Of a stretch of 64,000 nucleotides of DNA, positions 1 to 9,150 are shown piece by piece. A program made the translations under genes and the position numbers. The first letter of the stretch is position 1. Every line of letters starts with the position of its first letter. The stretch covers positions 98,230 through 162,229 of the forward strand of contig JADKHX010000011.1 in the NCBI GenBank assembly GCA_016721505.1, given 5' to 3'. Source of the stretch: Rhodocyclaceae bacterium (GTDB taxonomy: Bacteria; Pseudomonadota; Gammaproteobacteria; Burkholderiales; Rhodocyclaceae). Under the pieces are notes generated by a model. The model was given only the letters and a program-made list of their open reading frames with translations. It made no database searches and was not told the DNA's origin.

Positions 1-490
1 CCGGATAGTGCTGAGGAAAGGCCGAGAGTACGTCTTCAGTCAGGCGCAGCGATTCGCTCAGCGCTTTTTCTGACGAGGGATCAACGCGCGCAGGCACTAG
101 ATAATTGCGACCTGCCGTTTGAAATCCGTGCCCGCAAAAATAAAATACCACCGCAACACCGCCGGGTAAAGCGCTTTCGCTGACGCTGCGGATCATGCTG
201 GTGAATTCACCGAGCGCGGTCTTCATGCCAGCAGCATCAAGGTCGCGATAATCCTTAACCTTAAATTCGTAATATTCGAGAACGTCTTTGATGTCGCTCA
301 CGTTCTTATGCGCCGGGGCGATTTCTTTCCGATTTGGGTAATCGCGATTGCCAATCAACAGTGCATATTTTTCACGTGGGACATAGGCGTCGACCACTGG
401 TTCCTTCGCGTTTTGCGCTAAGGCGTGATTGGGTAAACACAAACTGGCGAGTGCCAATCCTGCACCGCTTTGGAGCAGACGGCGGCGCAT
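1..490 (-). CDS. caspase-like (peptidase C14) protein, C-terminus beyond window
   Basis: The reverse strand reads open from an ATG at 490 to the left edge without a stop, so the gene is partial. The N-terminus MRRRLLQSG followed by a hydrophobic stretch ending in ALAQ resembles a twin-arginine-like export signal. The mature part begins YALLIGNRDY and continues to FYFCGHGFQ, the catalytic histidine motif of the C14 (caspase/metacaspase) fold, then NYLVPA. The catalytic cysteine would lie beyond the window. It follows another caspase-like gene on the same strand, separated by a structured repeat element. No strong ribosome binding site is visible before the chosen start. The family assignment is good; substrate and role are unknown. 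Confidence 0.75.
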   Translation of the reverse strand, partial: MRRRLLQSGAGLALASLCLPNHALAQNAKEPVVDAYVPREKYALLIGNRDYPNRKEIAPAHKNVSDIKDVLEYYEFKVKDYRDLDAAGMKTALGEFTSMIRSVSESALPGGVAVVFYFCGHGFQTAGRNYLVPARVDPSSEKALSESLRLTEDVLSAFPQHYP

Positions 491-514
491 TTCATTTTGC
501 AACAGCGGCGAAGC

Positions 515-598
515 GGGGGTTTCGCAAGGCACAGCCTTGTGCCCGCGTAGCGACTCGGCTGTACTAAGCCGAGGCTCCACATCAGCACCAACTGACGA
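515..598 (-). repeat. long form of dispersed structured repeat (copy A)
   Basis: Read on the minus strand it starts CGTCAGTTGGTGCTG, continues through hairpin CTCGGCT-TAGTAC-AGCCGAG, then hairpin CAAGGC-TGT-GCCTTG, and ends CGAAACCCCC. Both stems differ in sequence from the copy at 42020-42104 but stay fully paired. It lies 26 bases after the stop of the caspase-SUMF1 gene, in the sense direction. Confidence 0.8.
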
Positions 599-624
599 GC
601 ACGAGCGCTTGCCAAATGTGCCAC

Positions 625-2670
625 TCACTGGGCAACTCGCACCACACGAAAACCGAGATTGTCATGACGCTCTTCTGTCGATTCGCGGTCGCGATAAGCG
701 GCACGCACCGTGGCGGGCTTTCCATTCCATGCGCCACCGCGAAAGCCGCGCTCGGTACACGAGCCGCTAGTGCGTGCAGCGCCAGTCGTCGGGCCACTGG
801 TGTAATCGCCGTTCCAACAGTCTTCGATCCATTCCGAAACATTGCCCAGCAGATCGTATAGACCAAGTGCATTTGGCGGGAAGCGCCCCACGGGTGCGGT
901 GTAGGCGAAATTGTCATCACAGGGAAAAATCGGCATACCGAGGGAGACGCGCTTAAATGAGATGTCGGCCACGCTGGCAAACTTGCATGCCGCTGCCTCA
1001 TCTGTCTCGGGCCAATAGCGCCGACCCGTGGTGCCAGCGCGGGCAACAAATTCCCATTCTGCTTCGGACAACAATCGATACACTTTGCCAGTTTTTTTGC
1101 TCAACCAAGCCACATAAGCCTGAGCATCATCCCAACTTACGCAGACCACCGGTTCGTCATCTTTTTGCGCAAAACCGGGATTACTCCACAAAGCTCTAGG
1201 GTTCTTGTTAAAGCGTCCACCTAAAGTTGAATTACAACCACCTTTGTGTTCGCGCTTAGTTTCCTTAGCAAACTCGGCATATTGACCGCGCGTGACCTCA
1301 TACTTGCCAACGTCCAGCGATCCACTCACCGTCACCCGATGCGCCGGTTCTTCGTCGGGTTCGCGCAACTTATCTTCCTTGCCACTGCCCATAGTGAATT
1401 CGCCACCTTGCACGGTCACCAGTTCGGGACAATTTGGGCAGTCACGATGGCTGGAAGCTGGTTCCGTTATGCCTGCCGACGATTGGGTTCGAATGACCGG
1501 CTCGGCGACAGTTGGCGCCGATGATGTCGCAACCGGGACAGGCGTGCGCACCGGAGCGGGTGCGGCTATCGGTGCCGAGTTGCCCAAATTTGGAGGCAAA
1601 GTGCCGCCGTATTTCTGCACAATCCAGCGCGCGAACGCAGCACGCGCAGCGCCAGAAAATTTCTCTAAATAGGCGATGAAGTCGGCCGGATTCCGGCTGT
1701 CTTTAATACGATTCCAAGCGGCTTGTTCTTGCACCGGATCAAAAGGTGCGCTAACAACGTTGGTCGCTACGGTCTCATTTACATTTGACGCGGGTCTGGT
1801 CTGAGCGGCTATTTTCTGCGCGATGGCATCCTCGGCCACATCAAAAGCGAAGCTACCGACGACTGAACTCGAAGTCCAAGGAACTTGATCACCAGCGGTT
1901 TCTTGCACCACACCGGTTCGAACACGACCAAAGACTTTGTCAATGTCTGAATCGGGCGCATCGAGTGCGCGCAGCAAACTTCGTGTGTAAATACCATTGC
2001 GTCCGGTACCGTCTCTGGCGACCGAGCCTGGCGAGGTGGCGTAAGCGATGAAGGTACCCACCTCGGCGCGCCCGACATTCATTACCCCCAAGCCTTTGCT
2101 AGATTTTTTGGCGGCCTGAAACGGGTTGTTGCGGCATGCGTCGAGAATCACGATATTGACTCGATTACCTGATTCGGCCATGCGCGACAACACGTATTCC
2201 GCGCTCACACCCTTGTAAGCGATATCGGTCTCGCTATCGAATCCAATGTCGACCGGCATCAAATAATTCTCGCCTTTCACTTGTATCCCGTGGCCGGCGA
2301 AAAAGAACAGGCCGATACCGCCTTTTTGCAGATATTTGGCAAAGGTATCGACCGCTTCCTTGAGTCCCCGTTCGCCAACGTTTTCACGTACCAACACTTT
2401 GAAGCCTTTTTTCTCCAATGCATTGGCGAGATCACTGGCATCGTTAGCCGGGTTTTCCAAGGGTGCGGATTTGTAGTCAGAGTTGCCGACAATCAAGGCT
2501 ACGCGAGCTTCTTTTTTTGGTGCGTCAGCGGCCAATGCACTGTCGCACATACCGACCAGCACAAACAATGGAACACCGAGCACCACAAGCAAAGCACGCA
2601 GGTTTGCCAGTTGGTGCTGGTAGCACGCTGTCAAATATGCTTCGCGGAAGCTGAAACCAAGTTTTTCCAT
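625..2670 (-). CDS. caspase-like protein with C-terminal FGE/SUMF1 domain
   Basis: A 681-residue exported protein. A hydrophobic segment lies at about 25-48. The C14 caspase-like domain follows (about 54-285), with catalytic His127 in FFAGHGIQ and Cys179 in ILDACRNNPF, both present. A proline/alanine-rich linker leads to a formylglycine-generating-enzyme-like (SUMF1) domain from about 420, with GGEFTMGS, LLSEAEWEFVARAG, GLYDLLGNVSEW and a closing LGFRVVR. In this family the SUMF1-like part often serves in binding rather than catalysis. A copy of the 27-bp dispersed repeat is translated near the N-terminus (TACYQHQLAN). No clear ribosome binding site precedes the ATG at 2670, so the start is uncertain. 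The gene lies 20 bases after a CHASE2 cyclase gene. Confidence 0.85.
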   Translation of the reverse strand: MEKLGFSFREAYLTACYQHQLANLRALLVVLGVPLFVLVGMCDSALAADAPKKEARVALIVGNSDYKSAPLENPANDASDLANALEKKGFKVLVRENVGERGLKEAVDTFAKYLQKGGIGLFFFAGHGIQVKGENYLMPVDIGFDSETDIAYKGVSAEYVLSRMAESGNRVNIVILDACRNNPFQAAKKSSKGLGVMNVGRAEVGTFIAYATSPGSVARDGTGRNGIYTRSLLRALDAPDSDIDKVFGRVRTGVVQETAGDQVPWTSSSVVGSFAFDVAEDAIAQKIAAQTRPASNVNETVATNVVSAPFDPVQEQAAWNRIKDSRNPADFIAYLEKFSGAARAAFARWIVQKYGGTLPPNLGNSAPIAAPAPVRTPVPVATSSAPTVAEPVIRTQSSAGITEPASSHRDCPNCPELVTVQGGEFTMGSGKEDKLREPDEEPAHRVTVSGSLDVGKYEVTRGQYAEFAKETKREHKGGCNSTLGGRFNKNPRALWSNPGFAQKDDEPVVCVSWDDAQAYVAWLSKKTGKVYRLLSEAEWEFVARAGTTGRRYWPETDEAAACKFASVADISFKRVSLGMPIFPCDDNFAYTAPVGRFPPNALGLYDLLGNVSEWIEDCWNGDYTSGPTTGAARTSGSCTERGFRGGAWNGKPATVRAAYRDRESTEERHDNLGFRVVRVAQ
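2606..2632 (+). repeat. 27-bp dispersed repeat inside caspase-SUMF1 gene
   Basis: Reads GCCAGTTGGTGCTGG then TAGCACGCTGTC on the plus strand, antisense to the host gene, where it encodes part of the N-terminal tail. Confidence 0.85.
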
Positions 2671-2689
2671 GGATAGAGTCTAAACAATC

Positions 2690-4585
2690 TTAGTCAAACA
2701 AAACTTCAAAAACTTTAATCTTAATGGCTTTACCTTTCACTTCGATTTCATCGCTCCGCCCCAAAGGTATGTCTTCACCGCCGGCCTTTATCGCTGCTTC
2801 GCTCGCCAAAATGACACACTTCATTTCCTTGGTCGCTCCTTCAAGGCGCGACGCTGCATTGACTGTATCGCCGATGGCAGTGAATTCGCGACGTTTGATC
2901 GAGCCGATATCACCCATAACCGCCATCCCGCTATGCACACCGATGCCGATGCCAAAAGGTGGCAAGCCACGATCTGGAAAGCGTTGTTCCATCCATAACT
3001 TGAATTTCTCGGCCTCGCGTGCCATGCCTTGCGCGGCCAACAATGCTCGCCGCGCGTGGTCAGCGTAGGGCACCGGCGAACCAAATACGGCCATTACCGC
3101 GTCGCCGATAAATTTATTCACCATTCCACCTTGTTCCAAAATTGGCTCACAAGTCAAACCGAAATAAGCATTGAGCATTTCTACAACTTCTTCGGCATCG
3201 AGTTTTTCCGAGATGGTGGTGAAGTTGCGAATATCCGAAAACAGCACAGAAACTTCCAGCTTCTCACCACCCAAATTTGGCCGCTGCCCTTCCGAAATCA
3301 GTTTATCCACCACCACATCAGAAACATATTGGCCAAACATGGATTTCAAATGCGCCCGCTCGCGTTCTTCTCCAGTCAAGCGTAACGCCAAGGTCGTTAA
3401 ATAGGCCGTTGCCAATGCCAAATGAAACGGCCCGACCGCGAGCAACACATCGCGCTGGAACAAGGTGTAAGCCGCAAGCAAGACCAATGAAGAGAGCAAA
3501 AGCCCAAATGCCAAACCTTTCATCGGGTGCAGCCGCTGAAAAATAATCACCGAAGCGATCAGTTCCAGCAATAGTGTCGGCCACATTACCCACAAGGACA
3601 TTGGGCGCGGATATTGGTCAGACAAAATTGTTTCGATGGCGTTGGCGTGAACTTCACCGCCTAACATTGGTTCGGTGGTCGAGCCAAATATCGACCGCGA
3701 GTAGGGAGTGAAATGTCGATCCGACGTACCGATGTCTGCGGGCGAAATAATTACTACGCGCCCTTTCAATTTTTGCACTTCAGGGTCTGACAGCGCATCC
3801 GGTTTGAGCAGTTTGCTCATTGATACGGTGAGAATGCTGCCAGGCGGACCAACGTAGCCGATTTTGCGACGATCGAATTGACTTGTATATACGGTGTTGC
3901 CAAATTTCCACGATCGAGCCCTGCTGTCGCCGCCAGTACCACGCAGCACGAGCTGCAGGGCAAAACCTACACCGGGGAAATTTTCTTCCGGCCGCACAAC
4001 CGGTAAAAATGAACGCACCAGCTTGTCATCGTCCGGATAGAGATTGGCGATGCCGGTATCGAAATCCAGATTGGGCAACATCAATATATGCTCTTGTGGC
4101 GGCCCCATTACATCTGGCTCGCCGAGCGCATTTTCGACTAGTTGCGCAATCAAAATAACTTTGCCCTGCGCCAATTGCTCACGAAACGGCGCGTCGTAGG
4201 TGCGCGAAATATCACTGTCCGGCAAATTCAACTTGTGCAACCAAGCTTCCGCACTTACCGCGTAAATAAAATCTAATCCCACGGATTTGGTGCCGACATC
4301 ATTTAATGTTTGCATTGCCTTGGCAAAATGCGGCGCCCAAAAGGCCAAGGGATCATCGCGATATAGTAGTAATGTCTCATCATCTACCGCGACTACCGCG
4401 GCATATTGTGATTCTTTGCGTACCCCGGCGAACTGGTGCCAATAGTCGTAGTAAATATTTTCGTAGTTTTGCAACCAGCCCATTCGCTCAGTGCCCAGCG
4501 CCACCAGCAAGGCAAACACCGTCACGGCAAGAAATTGCCACAGCTTGCGGAATCGCTCACCTGAAAGCCAGCGCGGACTGCTCAT
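2690..4585 (-). CDS. CHASE2-domain adenylate/guanylate cyclase
   Basis: A class III nucleotide cyclase. After an N-terminal membrane segment (FLAVTVFALLVALG) comes an extracytoplasmic CHASE2 sensor domain, then three membrane segments between WVMWPTLLLELIASVIIF and LATAYLTTLALRL, then a cytoplasmic catalytic domain with both metal-binding aspartates (VLFSDIRNFT and FIGDAVMAVFG) and the late motif AIGDTVNAASRLEG. The start at 4585 is preferred over an in-frame ATG at 4621 because AAAGGA lies 5 bases before it; this gives 631 residues. It is transcribed ahead of the two caspase-like genes, which suggests a shared signalling role. The cyclic nucleotide made cannot be read with certainty. Confidence 0.88.
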   Translation of the reverse strand: MSSPRWLSGERFRKLWQFLAVTVFALLVALGTERMGWLQNYENIYYDYWHQFAGVRKESQYAAVVAVDDETLLLYRDDPLAFWAPHFAKAMQTLNDVGTKSVGLDFIYAVSAEAWLHKLNLPDSDISRTYDAPFREQLAQGKVILIAQLVENALGEPDVMGPPQEHILMLPNLDFDTGIANLYPDDDKLVRSFLPVVRPEENFPGVGFALQLVLRGTGGDSRARSWKFGNTVYTSQFDRRKIGYVGPPGSILTVSMSKLLKPDALSDPEVQKLKGRVVIISPADIGTSDRHFTPYSRSIFGSTTEPMLGGEVHANAIETILSDQYPRPMSLWVMWPTLLLELIASVIIFQRLHPMKGLAFGLLLSSLVLLAAYTLFQRDVLLAVGPFHLALATAYLTTLALRLTGEERERAHLKSMFGQYVSDVVVDKLISEGQRPNLGGEKLEVSVLFSDIRNFTTISEKLDAEEVVEMLNAYFGLTCEPILEQGGMVNKFIGDAVMAVFGSPVPYADHARRALLAAQGMAREAEKFKLWMEQRFPDRGLPPFGIGIGVHSGMAVMGDIGSIKRREFTAIGDTVNAASRLEGATKEMKCVILASEAAIKAGGEDIPLGRSDEIEVKGKAIKIKVFEVLFD

Positions 4586-4769
4586 AGGTTCCTTTAATGT
4601 GGATCGTCGAAATGCATGCAAGCAGGTTGGTACTGCATGTTTCGATTGTTAACACGGATTGTGACAGATACTCAAGCGGAATGTGCAGCAGCAGCACGAT
4701 TTGCAAAGGATTTCAGGCAGGTCCTGGGGCTAGACAGCCGCCGCCGGCTAGCCGATTGAAGGGGCGAAG

Positions 4770-6095
4770 CTAAAGCACTGCTTCGAGCAGCGGGCGCATA
4801 AAAACGCGCGCATCCACACGACTGGCGAGTAAGAACATTCCGCCCAGTTTGCGATGAAAGAAAATTGCGTCAATTGGTGGCGCGTGCCAGTCGTCCCGAT
4901 AGTCTTTCATCGCTAAGGTTTTTTCTGTCATTTGGGCAGACAATCGTGCGCCTTTTATGGTGTAGGGCGCATCGGCGCGGAACACTTCGCCGACCAGTTG
5001 AAACACATCGATTAACAATGCCCGATAGGTTGGATGAACATCGTTCACAACATAACCAATTGTCTCGGCGGCAATGACCATGGCGCTTTGATCGTCGGCT
5101 AGCATGGCCTTGAGTAATTTGCGATAGGCTGTCACAAATTCTGGCGCGAAGCGTCTAGTCGCACCGAAATCCAATAACACGATACGCCCGGTAGCAGGTT
5201 GATATCGGTAGTTAGCGAAGTTGGCATCGGTCTGCACCATGTTCAAGGTGAACAATTCGTGCAGCATCAACTCAATCATCGCGCCGACCACACGATCACG
5301 CTCCGCTTGTGGCAATTCGGCAATTGACTCAATTGGATCACCATCGGCATAGTCCATTGCCAAAATCGAATCAGTGGTCAAGTGCTGGTGCAAACGGGGC
5401 ACAAGGAAGCGTTTGTCTTTGCTCAATGCTTTGCCAAAAGCGCGCAAATATTCTGCCTCGGTCAGATAATTTGCTTCATCGTGCAGTTGCACTTTGGCCT
5501 CGGCCAGTAGTGGTGCGAGATCCATTTTCTTTGGAATCAAACCAGACATTCGCAACAAAGTTGCCACATTGTCGATATCGCTATTGATGCTACGACGCAC
5601 ACCGGGGTATTGAATCTTGAGCACGATGTCGTTGCCGGCCGCCGTCGTTGCGCGATGCACTTGGCCAATCGACGCAGCGGCTACTGGCTCGTATTCAAAG
5701 CTTGTAAATTGATCACGCCAGGTCTTTCCGTAGGCTTTAACCAATGCGCGATTTAATTGTGCGCGCGGCATGGTGTGTGCGTCGGATCGCAGGCGGGATA
5801 ATATTTCTGCCAACTCTTTCGGAATTAAGTCGCCAGTATCCATCGACAGCATTTGCCCTAACTTCATTGCGGCGCCGCGTAGTTTGGCTAGCTCCGTACT
5901 TATAAGTTTGGCGTTTTGTGGCGTGAGAAATAGGTCCTGAATGCGTGGTCGATTGCCGTTCCTGAATTGCCGTGCCCCCTCGGCCATCATGCCTCCAGCC
6001 ACACCCGCTGCGATGCGCGTCATACTGGCAAAGCGGCTTAATCGACCGGCCGGAACCCTAGCTTCTTTTGCCTCTTTGCTCATCGCGAGCGCCAA
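4770..6095 (-). CDS. ABC1/AarF (UbiB-like) kinase family protein 1
   Basis: A 441-residue member of the ABC1/ADCK/UbiB atypical kinase family. Hallmarks are MKLGQMLSMD (the KxGQ motif), AAASIGQVHRA (glycine-poor alanine-rich loop), VLKIQYPGV (nucleotide-binding lysine), TDANFANYRY (catalytic loop) and VLLDFGATRRF (metal-binding DFG). The family acts in ubiquinone biosynthesis or its regulation, but this subgroup differs from true UbiB and has no C-terminal membrane helices. Its start overlaps the end of the upstream homologue by 16 bases, indicating translational coupling. An ATG at 6083 is an alternative start. Confidence 0.85.
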   Translation of the reverse strand: MALAMSKEAKEARVPAGRLSRFASMTRIAAGVAGGMMAEGARQFRNGNRPRIQDLFLTPQNAKLISTELAKLRGAAMKLGQMLSMDTGDLIPKELAEILSRLRSDAHTMPRAQLNRALVKAYGKTWRDQFTSFEYEPVAAASIGQVHRATTAAGNDIVLKIQYPGVRRSINSDIDNVATLLRMSGLIPKKMDLAPLLAEAKVQLHDEANYLTEAEYLRAFGKALSKDKRFLVPRLHQHLTTDSILAMDYADGDPIESIAELPQAERDRVVGAMIELMLHELFTLNMVQTDANFANYRYQPATGRIVLLDFGATRRFAPEFVTAYRKLLKAMLADDQSAMVIAAETIGYVVNDVHPTYRALLIDVFQLVGEVFRADAPYTIKGARLSAQMTEKTLAMKDYRDDWHAPPIDAIFFHRKLGGMFLLASRVDARVFMRPLLEAVL

Positions 6096-7468
6096 CGCGC
6101 GAGATGCTGCTTGAGTAATTTGGCGCCGTTAAATTCAGCTTCAAGTACGGCAATGAAGGTAAACACGCCAGTCAATTTTCGCGCTACAAAGGCGAATTCG
6201 CGTGATGGTGTAGTGAAGTTTCGACTCATCGCCGACTCGGCAGCTTGCGCGCTGGCGCGCTTCATCAGTTGGGACGCGCTCCAGCGATATTCCCCCTTTT
6301 CATTGAGCATCTCGAACGGTAAATCTTTGGTATCACGCAGGGGTTCGAGCAGGCACATACAAAAGTCAGCGAAAGAGCGTTGACTAAGCTCGTTACTTTT
6401 CGTCGACAAACAACCAAGTGCAGTTAAACCTTCAATCACGCCCGCAGTGTCGCCTTCTTGACCAGCTGCCACGGTATTCCCGAGCGCGTTGAGAAATTCC
6501 TTGGAGCATTCAATCATCGCGCCAAAGTCAAGCAGCACAAGCTGATCCGCACTGCGGCTTCCGCTTTCACCAATCCGAATTCGGTAGTTGCCAAAATTTG
6601 GATCAGTTTGCATCACATCCCACGCGTACACTTCATGGAAAAATAAATCCAGCATGGCGACCGCGAGTTGATTGCGTCGCGCTTGCGGCAGTCTATTTAC
6701 GTATTCGCTAGTCACCGGCTCACCTTGAATAAAGGAGAGCGCTAGTACTGAACCGCTGCTGTATTTCCGATAGACACGCGGTACGCAATATCGCGTATCG
6801 CCTGCAATCAGCTTTGCCATATGCTCAGTCATTCGGGCCTCGCGCACATAGTCGACTTCCAAATGCAATTGCGTACGCATGTCTTCGAGCCAATCGTCCA
6901 ATTCCTTCCCCGCCTTAAGCCATCGGGTTAGCTTGAGCATGCGCACGACAGCATTGAAATCCGTGTCTATGGTTTCCTTCACGCCGGGATACAAAATTTT
7001 CAGGCATATTTCATCGCCAGTGGCAATGATCCTGGCGCGGTGAACCTGGGCTAAGGAGGCCGCAGCGAGAGGTGTGGTGTCAATTAACAACTCGTCGTAA
7101 GCGGCTCCCAGGCTCCGGCGCAATGTTGGTTCTATGGCAGTCCATGGCAAGGGCTCGGTACCAGCTTCCAATTCATGCAGTGCCTCGGTAAGTGCCGGTG
7201 GCAAAAAATGCTCACCAAATAGAGCCCACATTTGACCAACCTTGACGTAGGTTCCTTTGAGTCGGCCAAGTTCGAGTGCAAAACGCCGCGCTTCAGTTTC
7301 CATCACTTTGCTGCGACTTTTCCACATTGGCAGCACACGTCCCAGCGCCGTATCGATCGCTACAGCACCGCCAGCACGCGCACCGGCAAGAGACACCGAT
7401 AATCCTCGACGCAGGGCAGTGCGTTTGATTCCTGGGTGAGGTTTATTGGCGTGAATTTTTGTCATCAA
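6080..7468 (-). CDS. ABC1/AarF (UbiB-like) kinase family protein 2
   Basis: A 462-residue second ABC1 kinase, only distantly similar to its neighbour. It shows VKVGQMWALFGE (KxGQ motif), AAASLAQVHRA, CLKILYPGV, TDPNFGNYRI and VLLDFGAMIE, so all core residues are present. It is the first gene of a two-gene unit with the downstream ABC1 gene. Two paralogues of this kind in tandem suggest a pair working together, perhaps as a heteromer; that is inference. The ATG at 7468 is followed closely by another ATG. The promoter region upstream carries a degraded copy of the long structured repeat. Confidence 0.85.
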   Translation of the reverse strand: MMTKIHANKPHPGIKRTALRRGLSVSLAGARAGGAVAIDTALGRVLPMWKSRSKVMETEARRFALELGRLKGTYVKVGQMWALFGEHFLPPALTEALHELEAGTEPLPWTAIEPTLRRSLGAAYDELLIDTTPLAAASLAQVHRARIIATGDEICLKILYPGVKETIDTDFNAVVRMLKLTRWLKAGKELDDWLEDMRTQLHLEVDYVREARMTEHMAKLIAGDTRYCVPRVYRKYSSGSVLALSFIQGEPVTSEYVNRLPQARRNQLAVAMLDLFFHEVYAWDVMQTDPNFGNYRIRIGESGSRSADQLVLLDFGAMIECSKEFLNALGNTVAAGQEGDTAGVIEGLTALGCLSTKSNELSQRSFADFCMCLLEPLRDTKDLPFEMLNEKGEYRWSASQLMKRASAQAAESAMSRNFTTPSREFAFVARKLTGVFTFIAVLEAEFNGAKLLKQHLARWRSR

Positions 7469-7556
7469 GTTTTTGCGCTGGTTAGATGGTGGCGTCAGGC
7501 GGTGCCCAAGGCGTCATTTGGTCGAGTCGGTTGAGTATTCACTAGCGGCAAATCAG

Positions 7557-7625
7557 GACTTTCGCAAAGCACGACCCTGCGGCGGCATAGGTTCGCCAGC
7601 GCTATGCCGACACTCCCAATTTGCG
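7557..7625 (-). repeat. degraded long form of dispersed repeat (copy D)
   Basis: On the minus strand it keeps an 8-bp stem CGGCATAG/CTATGCCG and the end TGCTTTGCGAAAG, but has lost the CAGTTGGTGCTG end. It lies 15 bases after the tpx stop in the sense direction, the same placement as the other long copies. Confidence 0.5.
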
Positions 7626-7640
7626 TTAAGAGGTAAGCAG

Positions 7641-8144
7641 TTAAGCCAGCGATTTCAGCGCTGCTTCGTAATTTGGCTCTTGCGCAATCTCCGGCACCAA
7701 TTCACTGTGCAGCACTTTGTCGTTTTCGTCGAGCACAACCACCGCGCGTGCGGTAAGCCCGGCGAGCGGTCCGTCTGACATCAGCACGCCCCACGATTTA
7801 AGAAAATCCGGATTGCGAAACGTCGAAAGTTGTCCGACGTTGGCCAAGCCTTCGACTGCGCAAAAGCGTTTCGCCGCAAAGGGCAAATCGGCAGAAACCA
7901 CCAATACGGCAGTGTTGTTTAGCGTGCCGGCCGATTCGTTGAATTTGCGTGTCGACAAGGCGCAAGTTGGCGTGTCTAGACTGGGCACAATGTTGAGCAC
8001 TTTGCGCTTGCCAGCAAAATTTTTCAGCGTGACTTCAGCCAAATCGCCGCTGGTCAATTTGAAATCTGGCGCAGCTGTGCCGACCGCCGGTAAGTTGCCC
8101 TCAACTTTGACTGGGGTGCCGCGCAGGGTAATTGTCGTGCTCAT
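7641..8144 (-). CDS. tpx: thiol peroxidase Tpx
   Basis: A 167-residue atypical 2-Cys peroxiredoxin that reduces hydroperoxides with electrons from thioredoxin. The peroxidatic Cys61 lies in PSLDTPTCALST and the resolving Cys95 in AAKRFCAVEGL, with the usual family spacing. Length is normal for Tpx. GGAGAG lies a few bases before the ATG at 8144. The gene is transcribed after tatD but has its own 37-base leader. A degraded structured repeat follows its stop codon. Confidence 0.95.
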   Translation of the reverse strand: MSTTITLRGTPVKVEGNLPAVGTAAPDFKLTSGDLAEVTLKNFAGKRKVLNIVPSLDTPTCALSTRKFNESAGTLNNTAVLVVSADLPFAAKRFCAVEGLANVGQLSTFRNPDFLKSWGVLMSDGPLAGLTARAVVVLDENDKVLHSELVPEIAQEPNYEAALKSLA

Positions 8145-8181
8145 GGTGCTCTCCTATTGGGTTTAGTTGATAACAAAGAAA

Positions 8182-8952
8182 TCAGTGTAGCGCCGCTAGA
8201 CGCGGTAGCGCGCGAATTGCGTTTTTATTCGTCGCGGAAATTATTTCTGTGACAGCAACAGCGCGCAAATCGGCCAGTGTTTGCGAAATCTGCGGTAGTT
8301 GATCTGGCGAGTTTCTGCTGCCGTTTAACCAGTGCGGTGAAATATCCGGTGCGTCGGTTTCCAGTACGATGGATTCTATCGGTAGCTGCGCAGCCAACTC
8401 ACGGATATGTAAAGCGCGGTTGAAGGTCAGTGCCCCGCCAAAGCCCAGTACAAAGCCTAGCTTGATAAATTCGTCGGCTTGTTGACGGCTGCCATTGAAC
8501 GCATGCGCGATGCCGCCACGCAATTTCATCCGACGTAATTCCTTGAGCACCGCATCCACCGCACGACGCACATGAAGCACAACGGGTAAATCAAACTCCT
8601 TGGCGATTTTTAGTTGTTCGACGAAATAAAAATGCTGCTTGATTTCGTCGCGTGGCTCCACAAAGCGATCCAAACCAATTTCTCCAACTGCGACTACTGG
8701 TTCATTTTTTAGCATCGTGCGCAACGCTTCCATGTCGGATTCCCTTGCACGATCCACATACATAGGATGAATTCCGTAGGCGGCACGACATTGAACATGC
8801 TCGCGGCAAAGCGAGGCGACTGCACCAAAATTTGCTCGCGCGACACTGGGGACAACAATCTGGGATACGCCAGCCTCAATCGCCGACGCAAAAACTGCAT
8901 CACGATCAGCGTCAAACTCAACAGCATCGAGGTGGCAATGCGTGTCTATCAC
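8182..8952 (-). CDS. TatD-family metal-dependent hydrolase/DNase
   Basis: A 256-residue TIM-barrel amidohydrolase-like protein. It begins MIDTHCHLD with the metal-binding HxH, then VGEIGLD (metal-binding Glu), VVLHVRRA, GIAHAFNGS and ETDAPDISP (metal-binding Asp), the full TatD signature. Family members are 3'-5' exonucleases or deoxyribonucleases. The GTG start at 8952 is only 3 bases past the iscX stop, so it is probably the last gene of the isc operon, which is unusual company for it. Confidence 0.88.
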   Translation of the reverse strand: MIDTHCHLDAVEFDADRDAVFASAIEAGVSQIVVPSVARANFGAVASLCREHVQCRAAYGIHPMYVDRARESDMEALRTMLKNEPVVAVGEIGLDRFVEPRDEIKQHFYFVEQLKIAKEFDLPVVLHVRRAVDAVLKELRRMKLRGGIAHAFNGSRQQADEFIKLGFVLGFGGALTFNRALHIRELAAQLPIESIVLETDAPDISPHWLNGSRNSPDQLPQISQTLADLRAVAVTEIISATNKNAIRALPRLAALH

Positions 8953-8955
8953 GGA

Positions 8956-9150
8956 CTATTCCAATTCGTCTATCCACGCCTGCTGAATCGCCTCAAGTTT
9001 CTTCTCACCGCAATGCCGCTCGTCCTCCGCAAAGCCGGGCAACGCCAGCACCCATTTCATCAGGTCGACAAAATTGATCCGCTTCGGGTCAACATCTGGA
9101 TGCGCATCTGACAAGGCTATTGCAACATCGAGGGAGTCTGTCCAGTTCAT
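8956..9150 (-). CDS. iscX: Fe-S assembly protein IscX
   Basis: A 64-residue acidic protein, MNWTDSLDVAIALS through a conserved FVDLMKWVLALPGF to WIDELE, typical of IscX (YfhJ), which binds IscS and may modulate iron delivery to IscU. A longer in-frame reading exists, but the start at 9150 overlaps the ferredoxin stop as ATGA and matches the family N-terminus exactly. Penultimate gene of the isc operon. Confidence 0.92.
   Translation of the reverse strand: MNWTDSLDVAIALSDAHPDVDPKRINFVDLMKWVLALPGFAEDERHCGEKKLEAIQQAWIDELE

Noticed and set aside
582..1049. 155-codon frame opposite the caspase-SUMF1 gene
   Set aside because: It is a shadow of the long gene on the same strand in another frame, without ribosome site or family features.
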